This document shows, piece by piece, positions 38,467-45,605 of a stretch of 45,605 bases of DNA. How positions within the stretch are numbered: position 1 is the stretch's first letter; each line of letters opens with the position of its first letter. Source of the stretch: Lachnospiraceae bacterium (GTDB lineage: Bacteria > Bacillota > Clostridia > Lachnospirales > Lachnospiraceae); contig JAAUZI010000088.1 of assembly GCA_014804645.1 (NCBI GenBank), forward strand, positions 1 through 45,605, in the 5' to 3' direction. Below the pieces are notes generated by a model that was not told the origin of the DNA, made no database searches, and was given only the letters and a program-made list of their open reading frames with translations. Both the position numbers and the translations under genes were made by a program.

Positions 38467-40179
38467 TCACGGGGCATTCACATAGGCGTTTATCAGCTCC
38501 CAGACCTCCGGTGTGCCGTAGCTGATCTGCCATACAGCCACACCGGCAATGTCCTTGGTCTGCATCACGTTCAGTTTCACCTGAATAGATTCCTCCGTCT
38601 CCGCCCACAGCTTATGTGTCTTGCTGCCGCTCTGCCACTCCGCATACAACTGAGAAGTCTCCTCGTCCCAGCTGGCCTCCACATTGATCCGCTGCAGATA
38701 GTCCTTTGTGTTGGACAGCAGCAGATACTCGTCCGTCACCGTAGCCCCGTCTATGGTCCACAGGATCGTGTAAAACGGCAATGCATTGATGACCTTCTCC
38801 TTCGGCACCTGCTCCAGAGTTCGGTCTATACCGCCGCTGACATAGCCAATGCTGGCCACAGAGCCGGGATCACCGCTGCCGTGCCAGTGTTCATCGTAGC
38901 CCATAATAATCACATAATCAGCCACCTTCCCCTGCACGTCCCGACGATAATAGTCGTTAAAGTTAAAGGGCACATAATTGTCAAAGGATAAAATCAGTCC
39001 GCCCTTCCTGCAGGCGATGGACAGTTCTCTGATAAACTGGGCGTAGTGATCGCTGCACTCCTTCGTCACTTTCTCAAAATCAATGTTGAGGCCGTCCAGA
39101 TTCAGGTTTAGCGCCTCCTGTACAATATTGTCGATCAGTCTGCCTCGTATCGTGGTGGAAGAAAGTATCTGGTAGTCGTTGATTCCCGCCTGGTTCACAT
39201 TGTTGTAGTTGAAATCGTCCAGTACACCCCATACCTGCAGGCCCATGCCGTGAGCGCGCTCCACATAGGAACTGCTGGCAAAGCTCTGGAAATTGCCCTC
39301 GTTGTCGCTGAGGCTGAACCAGGTGGGAGCAATTACATTCATGCCTCGAGTACCAGCCACCATGCTCTCCAGGGTGTCATTTCCTCCCACGCCGCCGATG
39401 GAGTGCCAGCCCATGCTCACCTTGCCGGGATAGCGCAGCGAGCTGTACTCCGGCTCCACATAGTCTGTCACCGGGATCTCCTGGGTCTCCGTCACGTCTG
39501 CCAGCAGCTTGTTTTCCACATACCCGATATATCCGTCCTCGGTCCGCACCTTGCTCCAGGTCTCCATCTGGTCCATCACCTTCACCCGGCTGCCCGCAGC
39601 CACGTCCCACAGAATCTCACTCTTAATGCCCCCTTTTATACGCACCGCCGTGTCCTTCGTCACCGTAGCCTCCGTGATGCGGCCCCATTGGTTGTACACC
39701 TGCACATGATACTGGGCGTACTGTAGTGTCATATTGCTGTAGCGCTGCACATAGTCTGCCGCAATATATACCTGTCCGCCCTCCTCGTAGGCGATCACAT
39801 AGCCCACATCTTCGCTGCCGCTCTCCCGTCTCTCTACGGAGCTGCCAAGCTCCACGCGAACAACCTCCATAGGCAACGCATACAGCAGCAGCCCTTCCGT
39901 TCGGTCCGCATAAAAGGTGTCATTAAAATACTGGTGTACCATATCCATGGGGAAGTAGCACTTTCCACCCCGCAGCGGCACCAGCTGCTCCAGTCTCTCA
40001 TCCTGCAGATATACGGCTGTCCAGCTGTCTGCCTGCTCCGCCGTCAGGCCGTAATACTCCGCCAGTTCCACCCTCTCCTTGGAGTAAGAATATTTTTCCA
40101 TCAGCATACCGGCAAGCGTCACCGCACCGATCACTACGATCAGCAGGATTGCAATGATTACTGGAATTGCCTTTTTCAT
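38467..40179 (-). CDS. Exported glycoside hydrolase family 18 protein with SH3-like domain
   Basis: About 570 residues from ATG 40179 (MKKAIPVIIAILLIVVIGAV), which has AAAGGAAAGG about 11 bases upstream; 17 earlier in-frame codons are less likely. Single N-terminal membrane anchor, then a region of about 90 residues, an SH3b-like domain at about 173-228 (TAVRIKGGIKSEILWDV...WSKVRTEDGYIGYVEN, partly quoted), and a C-terminal GH18 barrel. The GH18 catalytic motif DGLNIDFE (DxxDxE, Glu acid) is at 362-369. This architecture resembles spore-cortex or cell-wall GH18 enzymes (YaaH, YdhD, YkvQ types) acting on N-acetylglucosaminyl bonds. The promoter is weak. Confidence 0.88.
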   Translation of the reverse strand: MKKAIPVIIAILLIVVIGAVTLAGMLMEKYSYSKERVELAEYYGLTAEQADSWTAVYLQDERLEQLVPLRGGKCYFPMDMVHQYFNDTFYADRTEGLLLYALPMEVVRVELGSSVERRESGSEDVGYVIAYEEGGQVYIAADYVQRYSNMTLQYAQYHVQVYNQWGRITEATVTKDTAVRIKGGIKSEILWDVAAGSRVKVMDQMETWSKVRTEDGYIGYVENKLLADVTETQEIPVTDYVEPEYSSLRYPGKVSMGWHSIGGVGGNDTLESMVAGTRGMNVIAPTWFSLSDNEGNFQSFASSSYVERAHGMGLQVWGVLDDFNYNNVNQAGINDYQILSSTTIRGRLIDNIVQEALNLNLDGLNIDFEKVTKECSDHYAQFIRELSIACRKGGLILSFDNYVPFNFNDYYRRDVQGKVADYVIIMGYDEHWHGSGDPGSVASIGYVSGGIDRTLEQVPKEKVINALPFYTILWTIDGATVTDEYLLLSNTKDYLQRINVEASWDEETSQLYAEWQSGSKTHKLWAETEESIQVKLNVMQTKDIAGVAVWQISYGTPEVWELINAYVNAP

Positions 40180-40270
40180 AAGACTCTGTACCTTTCCTTT
40201 CTCGAACATTTCGCTTACAGTACCATACATACCGGCGAAAAGGGGGTAATCCTTTCCGCCAATATGTAAT

Positions 40271-40299
40271 AGTATACCAAACTATTCCCACAACGTCAT
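40271..40299 (-). promoter_or_regulatory. Weak candidate promoter for the GH18 gene
   Basis: Minus-strand ATGACG and TATACT separated by 17 bases. The motif AACGTCAT occurs here and again about 40 bases upstream. Confidence 0.3.
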
Positions 40300-40418
40300 C
40301 ACTTATTTTGACAAAATACGGCAGAACGTCATATAATTTTTATCAGCTGCTTATGATAGAGAGGCATTCTTCGCCGCAGGCGTCCGCTCCACCCTGTGCC
40401 GAGACACTGATCCATGGC

Positions 40419-40640
40419 TTACTGTGAATCAATTCTGTCAAATCTCACCTGTTCAAGAATGCCCATTTCGTTCAGAACATAATCGGGCATGTAGACATTC
40501 TGTTCCTGCACATATTTGCAGGCCACTTCATCCGGAGTGGCCGGTCTGTCATCCATATACAGACCTACGCCTCTCTCCTGAACTTTCTGCAGCTGCATCC
40601 GTATCATCTCCCGGACGCTTTGGACTTCTTCTTCACTCAA
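40419..40640 (-). CDS. Small protein of unknown function
   Basis: A 73-residue acidic protein beginning at TTG 40640 with GGAGGG 5 bases upstream. It reads SEEEVQSVREMIRMQLQKVQ, then a short middle with YMDDRPATPDEV and a C-terminal part with VQEQNVYMPDYVLNEMG. No signal, membrane helix or metal site. I do not recognise a family; it is likely conserved given the good SD and length. It lies alone between the GH18 gene and a 557-base gap. Confidence 0.5.
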   Translation of the reverse strand: MSEEEVQSVREMIRMQLQKVQERGVGLYMDDRPATPDEVACKYVQEQNVYMPDYVLNEMGILEQVRFDRIDSQ

Positions 40641-41133
40641 GTTATCCCTCCTCTCAATATGCTGTGCGCCAAAAGGAAAAAATGTGATATATTATGCCAG
40701 CAAATTCCATATTTGTGTTGGGAAAACGTGGGAAATAGTTGATCCAGAGTGCTCCGACAGTACAATGCAAAATGTAAAAATAGTTTTTGAATTATAATGT
40801 GACTTAAATTTAAAAAGTGGGAAATATATTATATAAACCGATCAAGCACGCACTAACCGCTTGTAAGACATCCCAATTATTATAGCACAAAAATAAACCG
40901 ACTCATACTATAAATAAAGAGGATGAGAGGAACGAAACGTTCCGGATCTTCGGAATAAATAAAGATATTTTGACCGCCTGCCTCCCTTCCTGTACAGATT
41001 GTCAGGGAGCATCTCTGATATGCATTATATGCTATCTTCCGAATTTTGGCAAGCGGAAATATTAAATTTTTTCTAAAAACATCCCCAGGTCTATTGACGA
41101 AAAACCCGGGAAAGTATATGCTGTTAAAGAAAA
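40641..41133. other. AT-rich gap without a gene
   Basis: No frame with a start and SD was seen. The stretch holds two copies of gtgggaaata (40727 and 40818), an imperfect palindrome GGAACGaAACGTTCC near 40929 and a short tccg..cgga hairpin. None has a clear role. Confidence 0.4.
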
Positions 41134-41161
41134 TTGAGATTGATTACAGGATTATTATACT
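41134..41161 (+). promoter_or_regulatory. Promoter of mecA
   Basis: TTGAGA and TATACT separated by 16 bases, 36 bases upstream of the mecA start. A loose inverted repeat (gattattatact / agtgagtataatc) overlaps the -10. Confidence 0.55.
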
Positions 41162-41197
41162 GACTATAGTGAGTATAATCTGAAAGGAGACGATCCT

Positions 41198-41926
41198 ATG
41201 AAGATAGAAAAGGTGAGCGAGAACCAGATACGCTGTACCCTGACCAAGGAGGACCTGGCCAGCCGAGAGCTTCAGATCAGCGAGTTGGCCTACGGCACGG
41301 AAAAAGCGAAGAACCTGTTTCGGGATATGATGCAGCAGGCCAATTTTGAATTTGGCTTTGAGGCTGAGGACATCCCGCTGATGATCGAGGCCATTCCCAT
41401 GAATGCGGAATGCATCGTACTGATTATAACCAAGGTGGAGGACCCCGAGGAACTGGACACCCGCTTTGCCCGGTTTGCCCCCTCCGTACACGAGGAACTG
41501 GAGGACGAGGAGGAAGATATTTCCGACACCGCAGACGAGGTGCTGGATCTATTCCGCAGGCTCCAGGGCAGCGAGGAAACTGCAGTTTCCAGCGCGCCCG
41601 CCGCGGAACCTTCCCAGGAGACGGAGAACAGGCAGCTGATGAGAATGCTGAAATTCCACTCCATGCACACACTGATGACGGCGGCAGCAGCCATCTCCGG
41701 CGAGGCCATCGGTGCAAGCTCTCTGTACAGGGACAGCCGCGAGAACTGCTATCTGCTGCTCCTGTCCCACACGCGAAACGACGCCGCCGATTTCAATCGG
41801 TGCTGCAATGTGCTTTCGGAGTATGGTTCTTTCGTGAAAGTAACCGCCTCCACCCCCTCCTATCTGGAGGAGCACTGCGACACAGTGATTCCCGAGAAAG
41901 CTCTGCAGGCCCTAAGCCAAATTTGA
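41198..41926 (+). CDS. mecA: Adaptor protein MecA
   Basis: A 242-residue protein with AAAGGAG before ATG 41198. The N-terminal domain (MKIEKVSENQIRCTLTKEDLASREL... LFRDMMQQANFEFGF, partly quoted) binds substrates; an acidic linker (EELEDEEEDISD) and a C-terminal domain (about 145-240) that would bind ClpC follow. MecA delivers proteins such as ComK or regulators to ClpCP for unfolding and degradation. Single gene with its own promoter and terminator. The long acidic linker is slightly unusual. Confidence 0.9.
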   Translation: MKIEKVSENQIRCTLTKEDLASRELQISELAYGTEKAKNLFRDMMQQANFEFGFEAEDIPLMIEAIPMNAECIVLIITKVEDPEELDTRFARFAPSVHEELEDEEEDISDTADEVLDLFRRLQGSEETAVSSAPAAEPSQETENRQLMRMLKFHSMHTLMTAAAAISGEAIGASSLYRDSRENCYLLLLSHTRNDAADFNRCCNVLSEYGSFVKVTASTPSYLEEHCDTVIPEKALQALSQI

Positions 41927-41952
41927 GAAATCTGTCCGTGAGCCGAACACAA

Positions 41953-41985
41953 AAAATGCCTGTGGAAATAGTCCACAGGCATTTT
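41953..41985 (+). terminator. Bidirectional terminator after mecA
   Basis: AAAATGCCTGTGGA and TCCACAGGCATTTT form a perfect 14-base stem around a 5-base loop, 26 bases after the mecA stop. Confidence 0.9.
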
Positions 41986-42088
41986 ATACTCACTAACGAT
42001 TAGATTTTCCTTTTTGCACAGTGCATGTTGCCTGATTATGCGACATGTACTGTGCAGGAATTGGAAAATCTTAACGTTAGTCAGTATA
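41985..42088. repeat. About 45-bp inverted repeat element
   Basis: The left arm from tatactcactaacgattag and the right arm ending cttaacgttagtcagtata are complementary along about 45 bases with a few mismatches and short gaps; the centre is tgcctgattatgcg. Sections match well: actaacg...cgttagt, agattttcc...ggaaaatct, tgcacagtgcatgt...acatgtactgtgca. It lies between convergent mecA and the DUF1858 gene. It is unrelated in sequence to the leader palindromes except for gcatgtt. It may be a MITE-like element or an extended terminator. Confidence 0.7.
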
Positions 42089-42103
42089 TGACCTCCGAGG
42101 CTT

Positions 42104-42295
42104 TTACGCCTCCTGAATATTCTTCATCAGCACCTCAATATCAATGCCATGCACCATAGCGGCTTCCTCAAGACTCTCGCCCTGAGCCGAAGGACAGCCC
42201 AGGCAATGCATGCCCGCCCCCATGAGAATCGGCGCCACATCCGGATTTTTCCGCAGAATCTCGCCAATGGTCATCTCCTTAGTAATTCCTTCCAT
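42104..42295 (-). CDS. DUF1858-domain redox disulfide protein
   Basis: A 63-residue protein from ATG 42295 ([14 protein letters not shown]) with AAGGAGG 9 bases upstream. The pattern [31 protein letters not shown] matches the DUF1858 hybrid-cluster-protein-associated disulfide domain, with the CLGC pair as candidate redox Cys. Such small proteins occur near redox enzymes in anaerobes; the partner is not evident here. Confidence 0.82.
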   Translation of the reverse strand: MEGITKEMTIGEILRKNPDVAPILMGAGMHCLGCPSAQGESLEEAAMVHGIDIEVLMKNIQEA

Positions 42296-42401
42296 ATCCT
42301 TGTGCCTCCTTATCATATAAATGTAAATGCGTGAAATACATTTTTCAGTATAATACTTTTCCCCTTTTCTGGCAAGCCTAATCGTGCTGTCGCTGCAAAA
42401 C

Positions 42402-43562
42402 TCATTTTAAATCACGTTCCACAGCATCTGTAAAAACCACAGGAATATACAGTTCCTTCATTTCTTCCGTATCAGGGAAACGCAAACCGCTGGGCAATTC
42501 TCCCGCCGTAACGATGGAACCGTCTGCAGACAGACCCACATGGACATTTTGCCCCGCCGCAACCGCCACGATATCCGTCCACTCCAACACGTCTCTCTGC
42601 CCCACGCTGAGATTTCCGGCTGCTACAACAGTTCCGTCCCTTTTCAGCCCCAGCAGACTGTCAAATCCCATGGACACAGCAATGACGTCGGTCCATTCCT
42701 TTGCCTCGTAAAAGTTCGCTCTGTTGCCCATGCCATGGTTAGATACCAACACTGTACCGTCTGCCCTAAGTCCCGCAATGCACCCTGTCACGCCTAACCC
42801 GTCAATAGCCACGATATCCGTCCATTCCCGCATGTCGTCATACTCCGATTCACAGGTATGGTTTTCACAGACAAAATCGACAGTGCCATTCCCATACAAT
42901 ACCGCTGTCATATTCGGGCCTGAAACTATATCTCTTACATCCGTCCACAATGCCATGTGCTGTTTTACTGCTTCCTCTTGCAGATAATCCGAAAATCTGC
43001 TGTACGCATAGATCGTCCCGTCTACGGTTTGCGCGGTATAATCATAATTACAGGAAAAAATCAATTTCAACGGTTCCAATTCGGCTATCTGTCTATTTCT
43101 CTCAGAATAGTCATCACTTACAACATCCCCTCTCACCGTATGGAAACCACCGTTTTTGTCCAATGCGTCCAACCCCCACTGACGACCGGATAATATTCTG
43201 ATGTCCGTCCATTCTTCCACTGTTCTTAAAGCTGTCTCCTGATCTTGAAAACAACCCGGAGCGGCGGCAAGACGCACTCGCCCGTCTCTGTCTATCGCTG
43301 CAACTCCCATTTCAAGATTTTCCAGATAGTCGCCCGATATCACATAATATAACTGCTCCAGTTGTATGGCCGCACTTTCGTTGTCCGCTATGTCAGATAA
43401 CAGTCCAATCGCCTGTGGATATTTCTTTTCCTCAATAAGTGTCTGCGCCTGCAGCAATAATTCTTCCTCCAGCCTTTGACTGGGAACTTTCTGGCAGCCT
43501 GTTCCAGTGAAAACGCATAGCACGCATATAGACAGTACCGTATTCAAACTTTTTAGAAACAT
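42402..43562 (-). CDS. Lipoprotein with RCC1-like repeats
   Basis: A 386-residue exported protein: signal peptide with lipobox FTGTGC (Cys23), a short helical region (about 29-80), then five repeats whose cores carry a W-T-D motif at about 118, 206, 247, 290 and 328 ([57 protein letters not shown]) followed by DGTV/DGSI. This is the RCC1-type beta-propeller pattern of Clostridia surface proteins. Likely an extracellular binding protein; ligand unknown. Its stop lies 84 bases beyond the DUF1858 start region; it begins 20 bases after the mini-RHS gene, suggesting cotranscription. Confidence 0.8.
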   Translation of the reverse strand: MFLKSLNTVLSICVLCVFTGTGCQKVPSQRLEEELLLQAQTLIEEKKYPQAIGLLSDIADNESAAIQLEQLYYVISGDYLENLEMGVAAIDRDGRVRLAAAPGCFQDQETALRTVEEWTDIRILSGRQWGLDALDKNGGFHTVRGDVVSDDYSERNRQIAELEPLKLIFSCNYDYTAQTVDGTIYAYSRFSDYLQEEAVKQHMALWTDVRDIVSGPNMTAVLYGNGTVDFVCENHTCESEYDDMREWTDIVAIDGLGVTGCIAGLRADGTVLVSNHGMGNRANFYEAKEWTDVIAVSMGFDSLLGLKRDGTVVAAGNLSVGQRDVLEWTDIVAVAAGQNVHVGLSADGSIVTAGELPSGLRFPDTEEMKELYIPVVFTDAVERDLK

Positions 43563-43581
43563 AGCAACTCCTCTGCAGAAT

Positions 43582-45069
43582 TTAATAGTATACAGAATCT
43601 ATAAACAGGCTTTCTGTACTATAGGAAAAGATAATATTAAATTTAGAAATGCTGCCATAATATACAAAGTTTGCATAATTTTTCTTTCCAGCATAATCTG
43701 TGGTAAATCCAGGAAAGATAACATTTTTCCACGCCGAATTCGGAGCTGAATTCGATGACAGTGCTCCTCTGTTATAGCATTGTGACGTAACCCCCGTTGG
43801 TCTTGGCACAACGGCGTTCCATTGCTCAAAATTACTACATACTTTCATGCAAGAAGCAATCCAGAAGGCTTCCTGATAAGCAGTATTTGCAGTTGAAATA
43901 TATCCCTTAGCATTACTTCCTCCTATTGATGTAAACGCTAAATTTTTCGTTAGCACCGAATAGAACGAAGGCACCGTCGTTGAACTCTTATCCGAAAAAA
44001 ACAGAGTACGTCCATTTTTATAACGATAATCATCTTCCAAATAGCGATTTAGAATTTCCCACCCTATTCCCTGCCGATTATATTTCAAATACATTTCCAT
44101 TGTTGTGTCACTACTTGTGTATGTATTTTCTCCGTATATAATTCTGGCAACCAAATAGTATTCTTTGCCACCACTAAAATTTGAATACCAACTATCTCCA
44201 TAACTTGAATAGTCTTCCGTATAATAACGCAAACCTTGTTCGTAATATTGAGATGCTGCATATATGAGTTGATAAACATCATTCGAAGAAATACGCGCTC
44301 CTTCTTCTAATTTTCCAGCCCTATATGCAGCGTCCAGAGCCCGATACTGCTCCCCAAAAAGTTCTTCTAAATCGACATAGTATTCAGCTCCTATGACGCT
44401 GTTATCTTGTGTATTATAGTATCCTCCATCCTTTATACAATACATCTTAGTTTCAGCGTCAAAGCAATCCCCCTTGTATCTTATTGAATTTACACATCCT
44501 ACAAACAAATCCCCTTCATTATCAAAGTGCTCACTAAGACTATCATTATTAACTTCGTATATATGAATCGGAAAACCGTACGCATCATATTGATATGTAC
44601 ATACTTCTTGCCCTAACATATCACTCAGGCCAACAATAATCCCTTCATCATTTATAATATACGCATATTCTACTTCCTGATATTTCAATCCATGAATAGT
44701 TGATACACCATCCTTGTCCATATATAAAAAGTCAATAATCTCGCCATTTGGCAATATCTCTTTTACAAGATTTCCATTTTTATCATAATCATACAGGGTT
44801 TTTCCTTTCTGAGTTATTTTTTCTTTTCTACACCCTTTTTCATCATAGCTAAATTCTACTAAATTTCCCAAGTAGTCAACTACGCTCGATAATGTTTCTC
44901 TTCTTTTGGTGCATTCTATAACTCTTTGCATAAAGTCCTGCGCATTGTATCCATTTCCTTCAATTGCAATTTCGCAATCACTTTCTGTCTCTTCATGTGC
45001 AGCATGGGCGTAAATATCAGATAATAAAACCAAAAAGACACATAGTGATAAACATAAAATTTTTTTCAT
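43582..45069 (-). CDS. Short exported RHS-type protein with SleB-like C-terminal domain
   Basis: A 495-residue protein from ATG 45069 with AAGGAGG upstream and a cleavable-looking signal peptide (about 1-23). Residues about 60-190 hold YD-type repeats (YDEKGCRKEKITQKG, YDKNGNLVKEILPNG, YDAYGFPIHIYEVNND). Residues about 192-228 read like a degenerate RHS core (VNSIRYKGDCFDAETKMYC). The C-terminal part (about 300-495) starts YLVARIIYGENTY...QGIGWEILNRYLEDD, which parallels the SleB/CwlJ catalytic strand and helix (LIYCEAGGE...AVGAVVINR), with Glu314 in the place of the catalytic Glu. AT-rich and codon use unlike neighbours, suggesting transfer. Probably a cell-wall-active toxin or remodelling enzyme; no obvious immunity gene. 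Confidence 0.6.
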   Translation of the reverse strand: MKKILCLSLCVFLVLLSDIYAHAAHEETESDCEIAIEGNGYNAQDFMQRVIECTKRRETLSSVVDYLGNLVEFSYDEKGCRKEKITQKGKTLYDYDKNGNLVKEILPNGEIIDFLYMDKDGVSTIHGLKYQEVEYAYIINDEGIIVGLSDMLGQEVCTYQYDAYGFPIHIYEVNNDSLSEHFDNEGDLFVGCVNSIRYKGDCFDAETKMYCIKDGGYYNTQDNSVIGAEYYVDLEELFGEQYRALDAAYRAGKLEEGARISSNDVYQLIYAASQYYEQGLRYYTEDYSSYGDSWYSNFSGGKEYYLVARIIYGENTYTSSDTTMEMYLKYNRQGIGWEILNRYLEDDYRYKNGRTLFFSDKSSTTVPSFYSVLTKNLAFTSIGGSNAKGYISTANTAYQEAFWIASCMKVCSNFEQWNAVVPRPTGVTSQCYNRGALSSNSAPNSAWKNVIFPGFTTDYAGKKNYANFVYYGSISKFNIIFSYSTESLFIDSVYY

Positions 45070-45116
45070 ATGTTCCTCCTTATACTAAAATGGGATTTTT
45101 AACTATTATATTATAC

Positions 45117-45145
45117 ATTATATAATAATTTTTTCATCAAGTCTA
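45117..45145 (-). promoter_or_regulatory. Promoter of the mini-RHS / RCC1-like gene pair
   Basis: Minus-strand TAGACT and TATAAT separated by 17 bases, about 48 bases upstream of the start. Confidence 0.5.
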
Positions 45146-45180
45146 TAGTTTCTTATGTCAATCTACATATGGCGCAAAAT

Positions 45181-45209
45181 TTGACAACATTTATTTATTG
45201 TTTTATATA
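45181..45209 (+). promoter_or_regulatory. Candidate distal promoter of pflB
   Basis: TTGACA and TATATA separated by 17 bases, about 265 bases ahead of the pflB start in an AT-rich gap that otherwise shows no gene. Confidence 0.35.
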
Positions 45210-45377
45210 AGCAAAAATGCGCATATTCTTATTTTCCATAACTTTTTAAGGTCATGCAACTCCTTATATTATTCTTAAAAATGAATGGCTCGGTTTTTAT
45301 ATACAGTTTTTATAAAATTTTTATAAAAAGCACACCCAAAATAGCAATTATGTACAGGAAAAAGTACACTGGCAGCC

Positions 45378-45406
45378 TTGACTATCCGAATTCTTTCTCA
45401 TATAAT
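45378..45406 (+). promoter_or_regulatory. Promoter of pflB
   Basis: TTGACT and TATAAT separated by exactly 17 bases, about 67 bases upstream of the pflB start. Confidence 0.65.
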
Positions 45407-45473
45407 AGGGACATAGGATTAGGAGTAACCCAAATACATTCACTAATTCAAATTTAGATAGGAGGCTTTTCAA

Positions 45474-45605
45474 ATGAGACCTGAATGGAACGAATTTGTA
45501 GGCGGCAAATGGGAAAATGAAATCAATGTCCGTGATTTCATCCAGAAGAACTATCATCCCTATGACGGAGATGATTCTTTCTTAGCCGGACCTACGCAAA
45601 ACACA
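45474..45605 (+). CDS. pflB: Formate C-acetyltransferase (pyruvate formate-lyase), N-terminus
   Basis: The first 44 codons from ATG 45474, with AGGAGG 8 bases upstream; the rest lies beyond the right edge. The peptide MRPEWNEFVGGKWENEINVR and onward through RDFIQKNYHPYDGDDSFLAGPT is the highly conserved start of anaerobic PFL. The enzyme is a glycyl-radical protein that splits pyruvate with CoA into acetyl-CoA and formate, a hallmark of mixed-acid fermentation, and needs the PflA activase, normally encoded just downstream. Two promoters in the 400-base upstream gap fit the usual layered control of pfl. Confidence 0.95.
   Translation, partial: MRPEWNEFVGGKWENEINVRDFIQKNYHPYDGDDSFLAGPTQNT

Noticed and set aside
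40700..40830. Pair of gtgggaaata motifs as an operator
   Set aside because: Only two short copies in AT-rich DNA at irregular spacing with no neighbouring promoter match.

Overview
The window looks like chromosome of a Lachnospiraceae-type bacterium (Clostridia, low-oxygen fermenter). Supporting signs are a pyruvate formate-lyase start at the right edge, paired glgC/glgD, a roughly 395-residue PRPP synthetase next to DnaD- and DnaC-type replication genes, spoVG, cwlD, SleB-like hydrolases, an ECF biotin component (BioY), a QueT-like transporter, and an F-type ATP synthase operon of the order atpZ-I-B-E-F-H-A-G-D-C whose c subunit has a sodium-type ion site. Most genes lie on the minus strand with good Shine-Dalgarno (SD) sites. 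No tRNA, rRNA, transposase or CRISPR array was seen.

Layout. 1-1555: telA (cut by the edge) and xpaC, minus. 1850-7334: a PfkB sugar kinase, mfd and pth, minus, with a 71-bp tandem repeat after the kinase. 7883-9178: a plus-strand AraC/GyrI regulator convergent with spoVG through overlapping terminators. 9245-11637: glgC-glgD (ADP-glucose synthesis), divergent from murC. 11880-16880: murC, a cluster of DnaA-box-like 9-mers, then dnaD-like, dnaC-like and prs. 17083-18261: bioY behind a BirA-type operator, and a QueT-like gene behind a structured leader. 18316-30481: a hotdog thioesterase, a large exported propeller protein with a degenerate C39-like domain, a methyltransferase, a small unknown gene and the complete ATP synthase operon, all minus. 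30648-31127: a DUF402 gene. 31169-33537: two AT-richer lipoprotein genes bounded by a 33-bp direct repeat. 33636-40230: a SleB-type hydrolase, dCMP deaminase, upp, rpiB, a Sua5/TsaC protein, cwlD and a GH18 protein. 40419-45605: a small unknown gene, mecA, a DUF1858 gene, an RCC1-like lipoprotein, a very short RHS protein with a SleB-like C-terminal domain, and the start of pflB.

Most of the window is housekeeping: cell wall (murC, cwlD, SleB, GH18), energy (ATP synthase, pflB), glycogen, nucleotide salvage and PRPP (prs, upp, dCMP deaminase), repair and translation (mfd, pth, Sua5/TsaC). The less ordinary parts are the DnaA-box cluster in front of dnaD-dnaC, a family of short palindromic leaders next to SD sites of minus-strand genes, the repeat-bounded lipoprotein pair, and the mini-RHS/RCC1 pair near the right end. 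All functional calls rest on reading the sequence and remembered family motifs; no search was run.
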